A stretch of 64,000 nt of DNA, taken from positions 62,001 through 126,000 of the forward strand of contig NZ_JADWYO010000001.1 of assembly GCF_022414595.1 (NCBI RefSeq), read 5' to 3'. The position numbers and the translations under genes were made by a program. Shown here piece after piece: positions 1 through 9,923 of the stretch; position 1 is the stretch's first letter, and each line of letters opens with the position of its first letter. The notes under the pieces were generated by a model. The model worked only from the letters and a program-made list of their open reading frames with translations. It was not told where the DNA came from and made no database searches. This DNA comes from Streptomyces sp. MUM 203J. Lineage in GTDB: Bacteria; Actinomycetota; Actinomycetes; Streptomycetales; Streptomycetaceae.

Positions 1-623
1 CGGTCCGCGCTCTCCCAGGAGGACAGCTGCACGCCCACGAACAGGGCGGGCGGCTCACCTTCGACGCTGGCCAGGGCCCGGCGGGCCGTCAGGATCAGGC
101 CGGTCGCGGCGAACTCCTCCCCGGCCGCGGCCAGGAAGTCCACCGGGTCGTCCTTCCAGTCCGGTTCGAAGAGCCGCACCCGGGCCCCGGAGGCGGGACC
201 GTCCAGCGGGGTGCGCCCGGTGCGGCACAGTTCCGCGACAGCCGGGGGCGGCAGCGGCGCCCCGACCGCGCCGCCCGGGTTCACGGCGATGCCGAGCTGC
301 GGCGGCAGTCCCCGCGCGAACTCGACCGCGGGCGCCACCGCGTACGCCATGTGGCCGCCCACGCAGTGCCGGAACTGCGCTTCGGAGCTGAACACCGGGA
401 CGTACGGCTGTCCGTCGAGTTCCAGGGTCGGCAGGTCGAGGCCGGGCCCGCCGGGTCCCGCGCTGTCGGGGCCACCGCCCTTGGGCAGGGGTATCCACAG
501 CTGGCTGCGGCCGAGGACCTCCGCTATCCGGGCCCCGGCGCCGGGGTGACCGACGGAGGCCGCGAGGACTTCTTCCAACTCGTTGGCGGGCCAGGCGGTG
601 GCCGCTGCGGCGACGCTCTCCAC
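1..623 (-). CDS. SseB-family protein, C-terminus cut by window edge
   Basis: The first 207 codons of a gene read leftwards and run off the window. The start is a GTG at 621-623 behind an AGGA-containing stretch. The translation begins VESVAAAATAWPANELEEVL, carries an SQLWIPLPKG segment near residue 45, and then a long acidic/hydrophobic domain that fits the SseB (enhanced serine sensitivity) family known in Streptomyces; I recognise it by overall pattern, not by a catalytic motif. The molecular function of this family is unknown. The name and the neighbouring glycine/serine genes make a link to serine metabolism tempting, but that is inference. The arginine-rich longer ORF in another frame over the same stretch is a shadow. 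Confidence 0.65.
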   Translation of the reverse strand, partial: MESVAAAATAWPANELEEVLAASVGHPGAGARIAEVLGRSQLWIPLPKGGGPDSAGPGGPGLDLPTLELDGQPYVPVFSSEAQFRHCVGGHMAYAVAPAVEFARGLPPQLGIAVNPGGAVGAPLPPPAVAELCRTGRTPLDGPASGARVRLFEPDWKDDPVDFLAAAGEEFAATGLILTARRALASVEGEPPALFVGVQLSSWESAD

Positions 624-699
624 GATGTGCGTTCCTGTGTCCTTCCGTACCTGCTCCGGATCTCCCCGGTACCTGCGCTCGCACCCTAGCCGGTCGGCG

Positions 700-1380
700 T
701 CACCGGAAGGCGATCCGTGCCAGTCCCGACGCCGCAGCCCGGTCCAGCAGCACCGCCGAGGCGCAGCCCGCCGGCGGCTCACCCCGCTCGGCGTCCCGCA
801 CCAGGCGGCCGACGGCCCCGCGGTGCCGCGCGAAGGCGTACACCGAGACGCCCCGCCCCCGTTCCCGCTGGCCCTCACGGGCCGTGCCGGGGTCCACGTC
901 GAGCAGCAGCAGATGCAGCGCCCGCCCCCGGCGCCGGGCCTCCCGGGCCAGCCAGCGGCGCACCCACGCCTGGGTGCCGCAGTCATGGACGACGAGCCCG
1001 CGGCCGCGGCGCAGGTCCCGCCACAGCCCGCCGTAGTGGGCGGCCCGCACGAGCGGGCGGTAGAGGGCGTACGGGAGGAAGCGCAGGCCCCGCGGCAGCC
1101 GCCGCTCCCAGCGCTCGCGGGCGTCCTGGGAGTCGACCGCCCGGTCCGGCACGGCCCTCCGGATGAGCGTGGACTTGCCGCTGCCGGGAAGGCCGGAGAC
1201 CACGACCAGGTCCCCTTCCGCGAAGGTCAGTTCGCGCGGCCCGCGCCCGGCGCGGTCCCGGAGGTCGCGGACGACTCCCGGGACCGGGAGCGCACGGATC
1301 GGCGCCCGCCGGGCCCGTCGGGCCCCCCGCACCGGCACCCCCGCGGTCGTGGCGTACGCGCCGGACCGCTGCATTGTCAT
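700..1380 (-). CDS. P-loop AAA-type ATPase/kinase-like protein
   Basis: A protein of about 226 residues with a clear Walker A motif, GLPGSGKST, at residues 63-71, preceded by a hydrophobic strand (DLVVVS). A Walker B-like LLLLDVD follows about 100 residues later. This layout matches small zeta-toxin/kinase-like or AAA_33 NTPases that phosphorylate a small substrate, but the substrate cannot be told from sequence. The first about 50 residues are basic and low-complexity. I place the start at the ATG at 1378-1380 behind GGAGGGG; a second ATG two codons later has better spacing and is an alternative. The ORF extends upstream to 1461 but without a ribosome site. The gene diverges from the glycine-cleavage operon. 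Confidence 0.75.
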   Translation of the reverse strand: MTMQRSGAYATTAGVPVRGARRARRAPIRALPVPGVVRDLRDRAGRGPRELTFAEGDLVVVSGLPGSGKSTLIRRAVPDRAVDSQDARERWERRLPRGLRFLPYALYRPLVRAAHYGGLWRDLRRGRGLVVHDCGTQAWVRRWLAREARRRGRALHLLLLDVDPGTAREGQRERGRGVSVYAFARHRGAVGRLVRDAERGEPPAGCASAVLLDRAAASGLARIAFR

Positions 1381-1618
1381 GGCCCCTCCCGAGTCGGCTC
1401 CCCACAGCCTGCCCATGAAGTGTAAAGAAACGGTAATAGCTCCAACCTGATTTGCCGACAAGGCGATACGACCTCACCCGGAGCCCCAGGTCAGCGGCAT
1501 ACCGCGGCACCGTGACGAGCGTGACAAACCAAGGGTTTGCCGATCCGCACCCGCGTGCGATGATGTGCGCGCCGACACCCCTCGGGACCGGCCACAACCT
1601 CATACCGGCCGATCGAAT

Positions 1619-1857
1619 CCGTGCGGGAGAGTTCCGGACCGGCCTGCGAGAACACGCAGGCATCGGGTCCGGGCGCCGAAGGAGCAAGTTCCTCCCTTGA
1701 ATCTCTCAGGCCCCGCACCGCACGGATGAGGCAGATCTGAAAAGCGAGCCCTCCCGCTCCCGCGGTGAGCGCTCCACCCAAGGTGCAAGCCGCGTCCCCG
1801 GCCCCAGGCCGCCGGGTCACGGCGAACCTCTCAGGTTCCGATGACAGATGGGGAGGA
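1619..1857 (+). promoter_or_regulatory. tandem glycine riboswitch upstream of gcvT
   Basis: Two glycine-aptamer-like blocks follow one another directly before gcvT. Aptamer 1 (about 1620-1740) has GCGGGAGAG, then GCGCCGAAGGAGCAAG, then AATCTCTCAGGC. Aptamer 2 (about 1741-1857) has GGTGAGC, CCAAGGTGCAAG, ACCTCTCAGGTTCCGATGA and CAGATGGGGAGG. The repeated pair xxAAGGxGCAAg / CTCTCAGGt is the signature of the gcvT class. Known members turn expression on when glycine is plentiful so that the cleavage system removes it. A possible promoter lies upstream (TTGCCG at 1537, GATGAT at 1559). The riboswitch also shows why the ATG at 1841 cannot be the gcvT start. The rest of 1381-1618 shows only this weak promoter. 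Confidence 0.9.
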
Positions 1858-1903
1858 CAGACCGTCCTCGTCACCTCTGCCCCCTGAACCTGGGAGCCAT
1901 TCC

Positions 1904-3019
1904 ATGAGCACAGCCCCCCGCCGCACCGCGCTCGACGCCCTGCACCGTTCGCTGGGCGCCACCATGACCGACTTCGCCGGCTGGGACATGCCGCTGCGGT
2001 ACGGAAGCGAGCGCGACGAGCACACCGCAGTACGGACCAGGGCCGGTCTCTTCGACCTGTCCCACATGGGCGAGATCACCGTCACCGGCCCGCAGGCCGC
2101 CGCGCTGCTCGACTACGCACTGGTCGGCAACATCGGCGGCGTCGGCGTGGGCCGCGCCCGCTACACGATGATCTGCCAGGCGGACGGCGGCATCCTCGAC
2201 GACCTGATCGTGTACCGGCTCCAGGAGCAGGAGTACATGGTCGTCGCCAACGCCTCCAACGCGCAGGTCGTGCTGGACGCTCTGACCGAGCGGGCGGCCG
2301 GTTTCGAGGCCGAGGTGCGCGACGACCGTGAGGCGTACGCGCTGATCGCGGTGCAGGGGCCCGAGTCCCCCGGCATCCTGAAGTCCGTCACCGACGCCGA
2401 CCTGGACGGGCTGAAGTACTACGCGGGCCTGCCGGGCACGGTCGCGGGCGTGCCCGCGCTGATCGCCCGCACCGGCTACACCGGCGAGGACGGCTTCGAG
2501 CTGTTCGTGGCGCCCGGGCACGCCGAGCAGCTGTGGAAGGCCCTCACCGAGGCGGGCGCCTCCGTGGGCCTCATCCCCTGCGGCCTGTCCTGCCGTGACA
2601 CGCTGCGCCTGGAGGCGGGCATGCCGCTGTACGGGAACGAGCTGACCACCGCGCTGACCCCGTTCGACGCGGGCCTCGGCCGGGTCGTGAAGTTCAAGAA
2701 GGAGGGCGACTTCGTCGGCCGCGAGGCCCTCCGGGCCGCCGCCGGGCGCGCCGAGTCCGCCCCGCCGCGCAAGCTGGTCGGCCTGGTGGCCGAGGGCCGC
2801 CGGGTGCCGCGCGCCGGTATGGACGTGGTCGCGGGCGGCGAGGTTGTCGGCCGGGTCACCTCCGGCGCCCCGTCCCCGACCCTCGGCAAGCCGATCGCCA
2901 TGGCGTACGTGGACGCCGCGCACGCCGCCCCCGGCACCGAGGGCGTCGGCGTGGACATCCGCGGCAGCCACGAGCCCTACGAGGTCGTGGCGCTGCCGTT
3001 CTACAAGCGGCAGAAGTGA
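1904..3019 (+). CDS. gcvT: Glycine cleavage system T protein (aminomethyltransferase)
   Basis: 371 residues, the usual GcvT length. The protein transfers the aminomethyl-derived C1 unit from lipoylated H protein to tetrahydrofolate, giving 5,10-methylene-THF and ammonia in the cytosol. Seen in the sequence: MSTAPRRTALDALHRSLGATM, FDLSHMGEI near residue 50, the central GxTGYTGEDGFEL segment and the C-terminal beta-barrel ending VALPFYKR, all typical of the T protein. The ATG at 1904 has GGGAG seven bases upstream and lies just after the riboswitch. gcvH and glyA follow on the same strand, so this is the first gene of a glycine-inducible unit. GcvP is not in the window. Confidence 0.96.
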   Translation: MSTAPRRTALDALHRSLGATMTDFAGWDMPLRYGSERDEHTAVRTRAGLFDLSHMGEITVTGPQAAALLDYALVGNIGGVGVGRARYTMICQADGGILDDLIVYRLQEQEYMVVANASNAQVVLDALTERAAGFEAEVRDDREAYALIAVQGPESPGILKSVTDADLDGLKYYAGLPGTVAGVPALIARTGYTGEDGFELFVAPGHAEQLWKALTEAGASVGLIPCGLSCRDTLRLEAGMPLYGNELTTALTPFDAGLGRVVKFKKEGDFVGREALRAAAGRAESAPPRKLVGLVAEGRRVPRAGMDVVAGGEVVGRVTSGAPSPTLGKPIAMAYVDAAHAAPGTEGVGVDIRGSHEPYEVVALPFYKRQK

Positions 3020-3023
3020 CACG

Positions 3024-3055
3024 CTCGCGGGGCCGGACGTGACCCCGCGAGCGCC
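3024..3055 (+). terminator. hairpin after gcvT
   Basis: A perfect 11-bp stem (CGCTCGCGGGG / CCCCGCGAGCG) with a 10-nt loop starts four bases after the gcvT stop codon. There is no T tract. It can act as a partial terminator or as an mRNA-stabilising element between gcvT and gcvH. Confidence 0.6.
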
Positions 3056-3175
3056 CCTGCGGACACCGCGCGGACACCTCTCGCGCGTCACACCCGCCCA
3101 CCGCGCGCGTACGCCCACCCCGCGCACGCGCACCCCGTTCATCAGCACTCCCCCGCGTACAGGAGAATTCAGGTC

Positions 3176-3553
3176 ATGAGCAACCCCACCGAGCTGCGCT
3201 ACAGCAAGGAGCACGAGTGGCTGTCGGCCGCCGCGGACGGCGTCTCGACGGTCGGCATCACGGAGCACGCGGCGAACGCCCTGGGCGACGTCGTGTACGT
3301 CCAGCTTCCGGAGGTCGGTGAGACCGTCACCGCCGACGAGACCTGCGGTGAGCTGGAGTCCACCAAGTCCGTCAGCGACCTGTACTCGCCGGTGACCGGC
3401 GAGGTCACCGCGGTCAACGACGACGTCGTCAGCGACCCGTCGCTGGTGAACTCCGCTCCGTTCGAGGGCGGCTGGCTGTTCAAGGTGCGCGTCACGGAGG
3501 AGCCGGCCGGCCTGCTCTCCGCCGACGCGTACACCGAGTACACCGCCGGCTGA
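3176..3553 (+). CDS. gcvH: Glycine cleavage system H protein (lipoyl carrier)
   Basis: 125 residues, normal for GcvH. This small carrier shuttles the aminomethyl group between the P, T and L proteins on a lipoyl arm. The lipoylation motif [14 protein letters not shown] is present with Lys64 as the modified residue, and the N-terminal YSKEHEWL is characteristic. The ATG has AGGAG at a good distance (positions 3162-3166). It lies 156 bp after gcvT and 87 bp before glyA, each gap holding a strong hairpin, so the three genes may be co-transcribed at unequal levels. No unusual residues were seen. Confidence 0.97.
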   Translation: MSNPTELRYSKEHEWLSAAADGVSTVGITEHAANALGDVVYVQLPEVGETVTADETCGELESTKSVSDLYSPVTGEVTAVNDDVVSDPSLVNSAPFEGGWLFKVRVTEEPAGLLSADAYTEYTAG

Positions 3554-3565
3554 CCGGCCCGGCCC

Positions 3566-3600
3566 GCCGGTGGCCGGCCCGTCGTCGGCCGGCCACCGGC
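3566..3600 (+). terminator. strong hairpin between gcvH and glyA
   Basis: A perfect 14-bp inverted repeat (GCCGGTGGCCGGCC and its complement) around a 7-nt loop begins 12 bases after the gcvH stop. No T run follows. It is a likely transcript end or processing site. Confidence 0.65.
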
Positions 3601-3640
3601 ATCAGCCCGACACTCAGACCCCACCCCTAGGGACCGCGTG

Positions 3641-4897
<1,257 letters not shown>

Positions 4898-4952
4898 CCT
4901 TCCCGTACGTATCCGGATGTTTCGGCGTTGCGTACGTTACAGACCACATTGC

Positions 4953-4990
4953 GGGGCACCGCGCACACTGGACGGTGAGTGCGGTGCCCC
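4953..4990 (+). terminator. hairpin between glyA and sdaA
   Basis: A perfect 10-bp stem (GGGGCACCGC / GCGGTGCCCC) with an 18-nt loop lies 56 bases after glyA and 73 bases before sdaA. Without a T tract it may end the glyA transcript or sit in the sdaA leader. Confidence 0.55.
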
Positions 4991-5063
4991 GTCTCATGCC
5001 CCGCCCGACCGCACATCCGCACGACCCGGCAGACAGCGGCGTCTACCACCCCTAGGAGTTCCC

Positions 5064-6431
<1,368 letters not shown>

Positions 6432-6437
6432 GGTCCC

Positions 6438-6473
6438 GGGCGGGCGCCCCCGGCTGTGGGGGGGGCACCCGTC
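6438..6473. terminator. bidirectional hairpin between sdaA and EF-hand gene
   Basis: GGGCGGGCGCCCCC pairs with GGGGGGCACCCGTCC with one mismatch and one wobble. It lies between two convergent genes and probably ends both transcripts. Confidence 0.5.
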
Positions 6474-6491
6474 CGGCGACGGGCCGCCGCG

Positions 6492-6707
6492 TCAGACCTT
6501 GTTGATGTGGGCCCAGAACTCGTCCCAGCTCAGCCGGCCGTCGCCGTTGCCGTCCTGGTTGTTGATGACGGCCTGGGCCACGGGCTCGGTGACGTTGAAG
6601 TCGCCCAGCTGCGCCATGACGCTCTTGTACTCGGCGGCCGTGATGAACCCGTCGCCGTTCACATCGAACCGGTCGAAAGCCTTGCGCGCGGCATCGATGT
6701 CGGCCAT
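6492..6707 (-). CDS. Small EF-hand calcium-binding protein
   Basis: 71 residues with two canonical EF-hand loops, DVNGDGFITAAE (about residues 15-26) and DGNGDGRLSWDE near residue 52. Both have acidic or Asn ligands at positions 1, 3 and 5, glycine at 6 and Glu at 12, so both should bind Ca2+. No signal peptide or membrane segment is present, so it should be cytosolic. Small EF-hand proteins of this kind are known in Streptomyces and have been tied to spore germination and aerial growth in one case; whether this one shares that role is unknown. It is monocistronic and convergent with sdaA. Confidence 0.9.
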   Translation of the reverse strand: MADIDAARKAFDRFDVNGDGFITAAEYKSVMAQLGDFNVTEPVAQAVINNQDGNGDGRLSWDEFWAHINKV

Positions 6708-6804
6708 CGCTCCACCCCTTCCAGGAACCTGCGTTTACGGCGATCAGCGTAGCGGCAGGGGCGGCTGACACCTCGTGAGGCCCCCGCCGGGGGCGGAGCC
6801 CCGG

Positions 6805-8001
6805 TCAGCGGAACACGCCCGTGTGGCCCAGGGAGTAGCGCCCCGGCTGCGGGTAGACGGCCAGGCCGTGGGGGCCGTCGCCCACCGGGATGCGGGCCAG
6901 CTGCTCGCCGGTCCTGGTGTCGATGGCGTACACCTCGGAGTCGTACCGGCCCGACAGCCAGAGGACCTTGCCGTCGGCGGACACGCCGCCCATGTCGGGG
7001 GAACCGCCGTCCGGCAGCCACCACTTCTTCGTCAGCTTGTTGCGGGCGAAGTCGAAGACGGAGATGGAGCCTTCACCCCGGTTGGGCACGTACATCTCCT
7101 TGGAGTCCCGGGAGATGTACAGCCCGTGGCAGCCCTTGCCGGTGGGCAGCAGTTTCGGAGTGCCGAACCTGTCGCCGTCCAGGACCCACATGCCGTGGGC
7201 CATCATGTCCGCGATGTAGAAGGTCTTGCCGTCGGGCGAGAGTTTCACGTCCTGCGGCATAGCGCCGTTGAAGGGCAGCTTCTGCTGGGCGACCACCTTC
7301 ATCTTCTCGGTGTCGACCTTCAGCAGTTCGCCGGAGAACTCGCACGAGACGATGAAGTAGCGCCCGTCGGCGGAGAAGTCCGCGTGGTTGACGCCGTAGC
7401 AGCTGACCGGCTCGGTGTGCAGCCGCTTCATGGTGTGCGGATCGCGGAACACCAGCTCCCGGTCGAGCGAGGCCATGACGACCGCGTGCCTGCCGTTCGG
7501 CGTGAAGTAGAGGTTGTACGGGTCGTGGACCTCGACGTCCTTGCCGCGCTTGCCGGTCGCGGGGTCGATGGGGGTGAGCGTGTGCCCCTGGTTGTTGTTG
7601 ACCCAGAGGGTCTTGAGGTCCCAGGACGGCACGACGTGCTGCGGATGCCTGCCGACCGGGATGGTCTCGACGATCTCGTACGTCTCCGGGTCGATGACCG
7701 TGACGGTGTTGGAGAGCGTGTTCGGCACGTACACCCGGGACGGGAAGTCCTTGACCACCGCGGACAGTTTGTCCGGCCGGTCCGCCGCGTAGATGTCCTT
7801 CGGGTCCAGGACCGGCGGCATCCCGGGCAGTCCGGGCGGCGCGGCCGGCTTCTCGGGCTTCTTCGGTACGGCGGCGGGCGCGGCGGCCTGCGGGTTCGCC
7901 GGGTCGCTCGCGCTGCCGCAGCCACCGACGAGCGCGGCGAGCAGGACTGCCGCGAGCAGGATCGAGGGGCGCGTCATCTTGTGCACGGTCACGCGGACCA
8001 T
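6805..8001 (-). CDS. Lipoprotein with YncE/YVTN-type beta-propeller
   Basis: 398 residues. The N-terminus has a charged start, a hydrophobic stretch and the lipobox LVGGC (Cys near residue 28), so it should be lipid-anchored outside the cell. A Pro/Ala-rich linker leads to repeated blades such as VYVPNTLSNTVTVIDPET, TLWVNNNQ, LKLSPDGKTFYIADM and MYVPNRGEGSISVFD, typical of seven-bladed YVTN propellers. The ligand is unknown. The ATG at 8001 and an ATG at 7977 are both possible and neither has a ribosome site, so the mRNA may be leaderless. A second propeller protein of this class occurs at 58393-59622. Confidence 0.85.
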   Translation of the reverse strand: MVRVTVHKMTRPSILLAAVLLAALVGGCGSASDPANPQAAAPAAVPKKPEKPAAPPGLPGMPPVLDPKDIYAADRPDKLSAVVKDFPSRVYVPNTLSNTVTVIDPETYEIVETIPVGRHPQHVVPSWDLKTLWVNNNQGHTLTPIDPATGKRGKDVEVHDPYNLYFTPNGRHAVVMASLDRELVFRDPHTMKRLHTEPVSCYGVNHADFSADGRYFIVSCEFSGELLKVDTEKMKVVAQQKLPFNGAMPQDVKLSPDGKTFYIADMMAHGMWVLDGDRFGTPKLLPTGKGCHGLYISRDSKEMYVPNRGEGSISVFDFARNKLTKKWWLPDGGSPDMGGVSADGKVLWLSGRYDSEVYAIDTRTGEQLARIPVGDGPHGLAVYPQPGRYSLGHTGVFR

Positions 8002-8054
8002 TTAAGGGCGATGAGGCGGTGAACGTATCGATTGACCCGTCATGTGCGGTTTTT

Positions 8055-8212
8055 TGGTGGCAACGCCCCCCGTCTGCCATAGTCGGAGCCTACGACCCCC
8101 CTGACCCGGGCCAGGTCGTCGACAGCGCCGTCGGACACACCCCTATCCGTTCGGGGCGCGCGCATCCAGAAGCCCCCGAGGTGGCCGCGACCGCGGCCGG
8201 CAGGGGGCTTCT
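8055..8212 (+). ncRNA. candidate structured small RNA (weak)
   Basis: This gap holds two runs of six C. The first (8066-8071) sits in the loop of a TGGCA/TGCCA hairpin. The second (8096-8101) is partly in an ACGACC/GGTCGT stem. A CCCC/GGGG hairpin and the strong hairpin at 8168-8212 follow. C6-loop hairpins with a final terminator recall the 6C RNA motif of actinobacteria, but I cannot confirm a match. Alternatively 8054-8083 is a promoter region for a shorter RNA. Confidence 0.25.
8168..8212. terminator. hairpin downstream of the RsbW-like ATPase gene
   Basis: A perfect 10-bp outer stem (AGAAGCCCCC / GGGGGCTTCT) encloses an inner GGCCGCG-type stem. It follows the stop of the leftward gene ending at 8239 and would also end any rightward RNA from this gap. 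Confidence 0.6.
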
Positions 8213-8238
8213 GTGCGACCAGGGCGGGAGACAGGACG

Positions 8239-8745
8239 TCAGCCGCGGTCCGCCACCCGGATCTCGAACCAGGTGTTCTTGCCGCGCGGCAGCAGATCCA
8301 CGCCCCAGCGGACCGACAGCTTGTCGACGAGGTACAGCCCCCGCCCGCTGACGTCCAGGTCGCGGACCGGCATCAGGCAGGGCAGACCCCGCGACGGGTC
8401 GCGGACCTCGATGCGGATGCGGCCTCGGGCGCGGCGCATCCGGAGGCCGAAGACCCGCGCCCCGGTGTGCCGTACGGCGTTGCCGACCAGTTCGGAGACC
8501 AGCAGTACCGCGTCGTCCGCGACCGCCTGGCCGAGCGCCCAGCGGCGCAGCACGATGTGCTCGGTGATCCGGCGGGCGAGGCGGGCGTTCTGCGGGCGGG
8601 ACAGCATCTGCACCTCTCCGACCGTCGGGTCCCCGTACTCCTCCAGCGCCTTGAGCGCCTCTTCGTCGTCGGCCGTGGGCACCCACCGCGCGGTGGTGGC
8701 ACTGCCGCGCTGCCATGGTTGCTCCACACCTTCCAGCCCCGCCAT
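8239..8745 (-). CDS. RsbW-like ATP-binding protein (anti-sigma/HATPase_c_2 type)
   Basis: 168 residues. After a variable N-terminus come ARRITEHIVLRRWALG, the N-box LLVSELVGNAVRHTGA and the G-box DVSGRGLYLVDKLSVRWGV, the pattern of single-domain GHKL ATPases such as RsbW/SpoIIAB-type serine kinases. Streptomyces genomes hold dozens of these. They act as anti-sigma or anti-anti-sigma kinases, but no partner gene is adjacent, so the target is unknown. The start could also be an internal GTG a few codons later. The gene is followed by a terminator hairpin and preceded by a 332-bp gap with periodic TTAA boxes. Confidence 0.85.
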   Translation of the reverse strand: MAGLEGVEQPWQRGSATTARWVPTADDEEALKALEEYGDPTVGEVQMLSRPQNARLARRITEHIVLRRWALGQAVADDAVLLVSELVGNAVRHTGARVFGLRMRRARGRIRIEVRDPSRGLPCLMPVRDLDVSGRGLYLVDKLSVRWGVDLLPRGKNTWFEIRVADRG

Positions 8746-8930
8746 GCCCTACATGATGGCCGCCGGGCGGGGCGCGCGGAGGGGTTACTCGGGAATCACC
8801 ACCGGTGAACCCACGCCCGGAGGGGGCACGGTGGGCATATGACGGAGGCAATCAGCACCCAACCCGCACCCCCTGACCTGCGGTAACGCAACGCTCTGTC
8901 ATGGTCGCGCAAAGACCCGGGGGAACAGGC

Positions 8931-8958
8931 TTTAAGGCCCCTTTAAGGCAGCCTTAAA
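8931..8958. repeat. three TTAA boxes at 11-bp spacing
   Basis: TTTAAGG occurs at 8931 and 8942, separated by exactly four bases, and a third TTAA core follows at 8954 as part of GCCTTAAA. The three cores repeat every 11 bp. Direct heptamers with 4-bp spacers are the arrangement used by SARP-type activators, although their usual heptamers differ. Confidence 0.5.
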
Positions 8959-9016
8959 CCACCCGGATGGATGAACGTTCACACAGCGGCCCGGAACATC
9001 CGGGAAGATCCCGTGA

Positions 9017-9039
9017 GACCCCGGAGGTCCGGAGGGGTC
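9017..9039 (-). terminator. hairpin after enoyl-CoA hydratase gene
   Basis: GACCCCGGA and TCCGG-A-GGGGTC form a hairpin with one bulged A, 39 bases past the leftward stop at 9078. Confidence 0.45.
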
Positions 9040-9077
9040 CCGGGCCGTACCGTCCGGTCCGCCCGATCTGCCGCACC

Positions 9078-9845
9078 TCAGAGGAACTTGGCCTTTCCGG
9101 GCCCCTCCTCGACGAAGCTGCGCATGCCCCGCTCGCGGTCCTCGGTGGCGAACAGCCCCGCGAACCAGTTCCGTTCGACGGTGAGACCGGTGTCGATGTC
9201 CGTCTCCAGGCCAGCGTCGACCGACTCCTTCGCCGCTCGCAGCGCCAGCGCCGGCCCCTGGGCCAGCCCGGCCGCCCACGCGTGGGCCTGCTCGTACACC
9301 TCGGCCGCGGGGACGACCCGGTCGACGAGCCCCATGGTCAACGCCTCGTCGGCCTTCACCTGGCGTCCGGTGAAGATCATGTCCTTGGCCTTCGACGGCC
9401 CGACCAGCCGGGCGAGCCGCTGGGTGCCGCCCGCACCCGGGATCAGGCCGAGCAGGATCTCGGGCTGGCCCAGCTTGGCGTTCTCGGCGGCGATCCGGTA
9501 GTCCGCGCAGAGCGCCAGCTCGCAGCCGCCGCCCAGGGCGTAGCCGGTGACGGCGGCGACGACCGGCTTGGGGATGCGGGCGACGGCGGTGAAGGAGTCC
9601 TGGAGGGCCTTGGCGCGCAGCACCATGGCCGTGTGGTCCATGGCCTGCATCTCCTTGATGTCCGCACCGGCCGCGAAGACCCGCTCGCCGCCGTAGATGA
9701 CCACGGCCCGTACGTCGTCGCGGCGGGAGGCCTCCTCCGCCAGCTCCTTGAGCCTGTCCTGGGTGGCGACGTCCAGGGCGTTCATGGGGGGACGGTCCAG
9801 ACGGATGGTGCCGACGCCCGCGGAGACTTCGAGAGTGACTGTCAT
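9078..9845 (-). CDS. Enoyl-CoA hydratase/isomerase
   Basis: 255 residues of the crotonase fold. The enzyme would hydrate 2-enoyl-CoA to 3-hydroxyacyl-CoA in fatty-acid breakdown. Both catalytic glutamates of classical hydratases are present: one in LGGGCELALCADYR and one in GQPEILLGLIPGAGGTQRL. The oxyanion-hole segment FAAGADIKEM is intact. Start is an ATG at 9845. The gene stands alone, with hairpins on both sides, so its acyl-CoA substrate cannot be told from context. Confidence 0.92.
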   Translation of the reverse strand: MTVTLEVSAGVGTIRLDRPPMNALDVATQDRLKELAEEASRRDDVRAVVIYGGERVFAAGADIKEMQAMDHTAMVLRAKALQDSFTAVARIPKPVVAAVTGYALGGGCELALCADYRIAAENAKLGQPEILLGLIPGAGGTQRLARLVGPSKAKDMIFTGRQVKADEALTMGLVDRVVPAAEVYEQAHAWAAGLAQGPALALRAAKESVDAGLETDIDTGLTVERNWFAGLFATEDRERGMRSFVEEGPGKAKFL

Positions 9846-9876
9846 ACGGGGCAGGTTAGCCGCCGTTAACGGCAGC

Positions 9877-9909
9877 GGGCCCGGTGCTGTGCGTCACAGC
9901 ACCGGGCCC
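9877..9909 (-). terminator. terminator of L,D-transpeptidase gene 1
   Basis: A perfect 15-bp stem (GGGCCCGGTGCTGTG and its complement) with a 3-nt loop lies 15 bases past the leftward stop at 9924. Confidence 0.8.
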
Positions 9910-9923
9910 CGCGTCGGGACGCC

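Larger units (their letters stand above)
8746..9077. other. 332-bp gap, likely regulatory
   Basis: No convincing gene. A 15-codon reading frame (MTEAISTQPAPPDLR) begins at the ATG at 8839, but nothing supports its translation. The stretch carries the TTAA boxes at 8931-8958 and the hairpin at 9017-9039. Confidence 0.5.

Noticed and set aside
1841..1903. gcvT start at the ATG at 1841
   Set aside because: This ATG lies inside the second glycine aptamer; the ATG at 1904 has a ribosome site and matches the family N-terminus.
1871..3268. 465-codon open frame on the minus strand opposite gcvT
   Set aside because: It is a mirror of the GC-rich third positions of gcvT, rich in Val/Gly/Arg with no known motif, and gcvT is certain.
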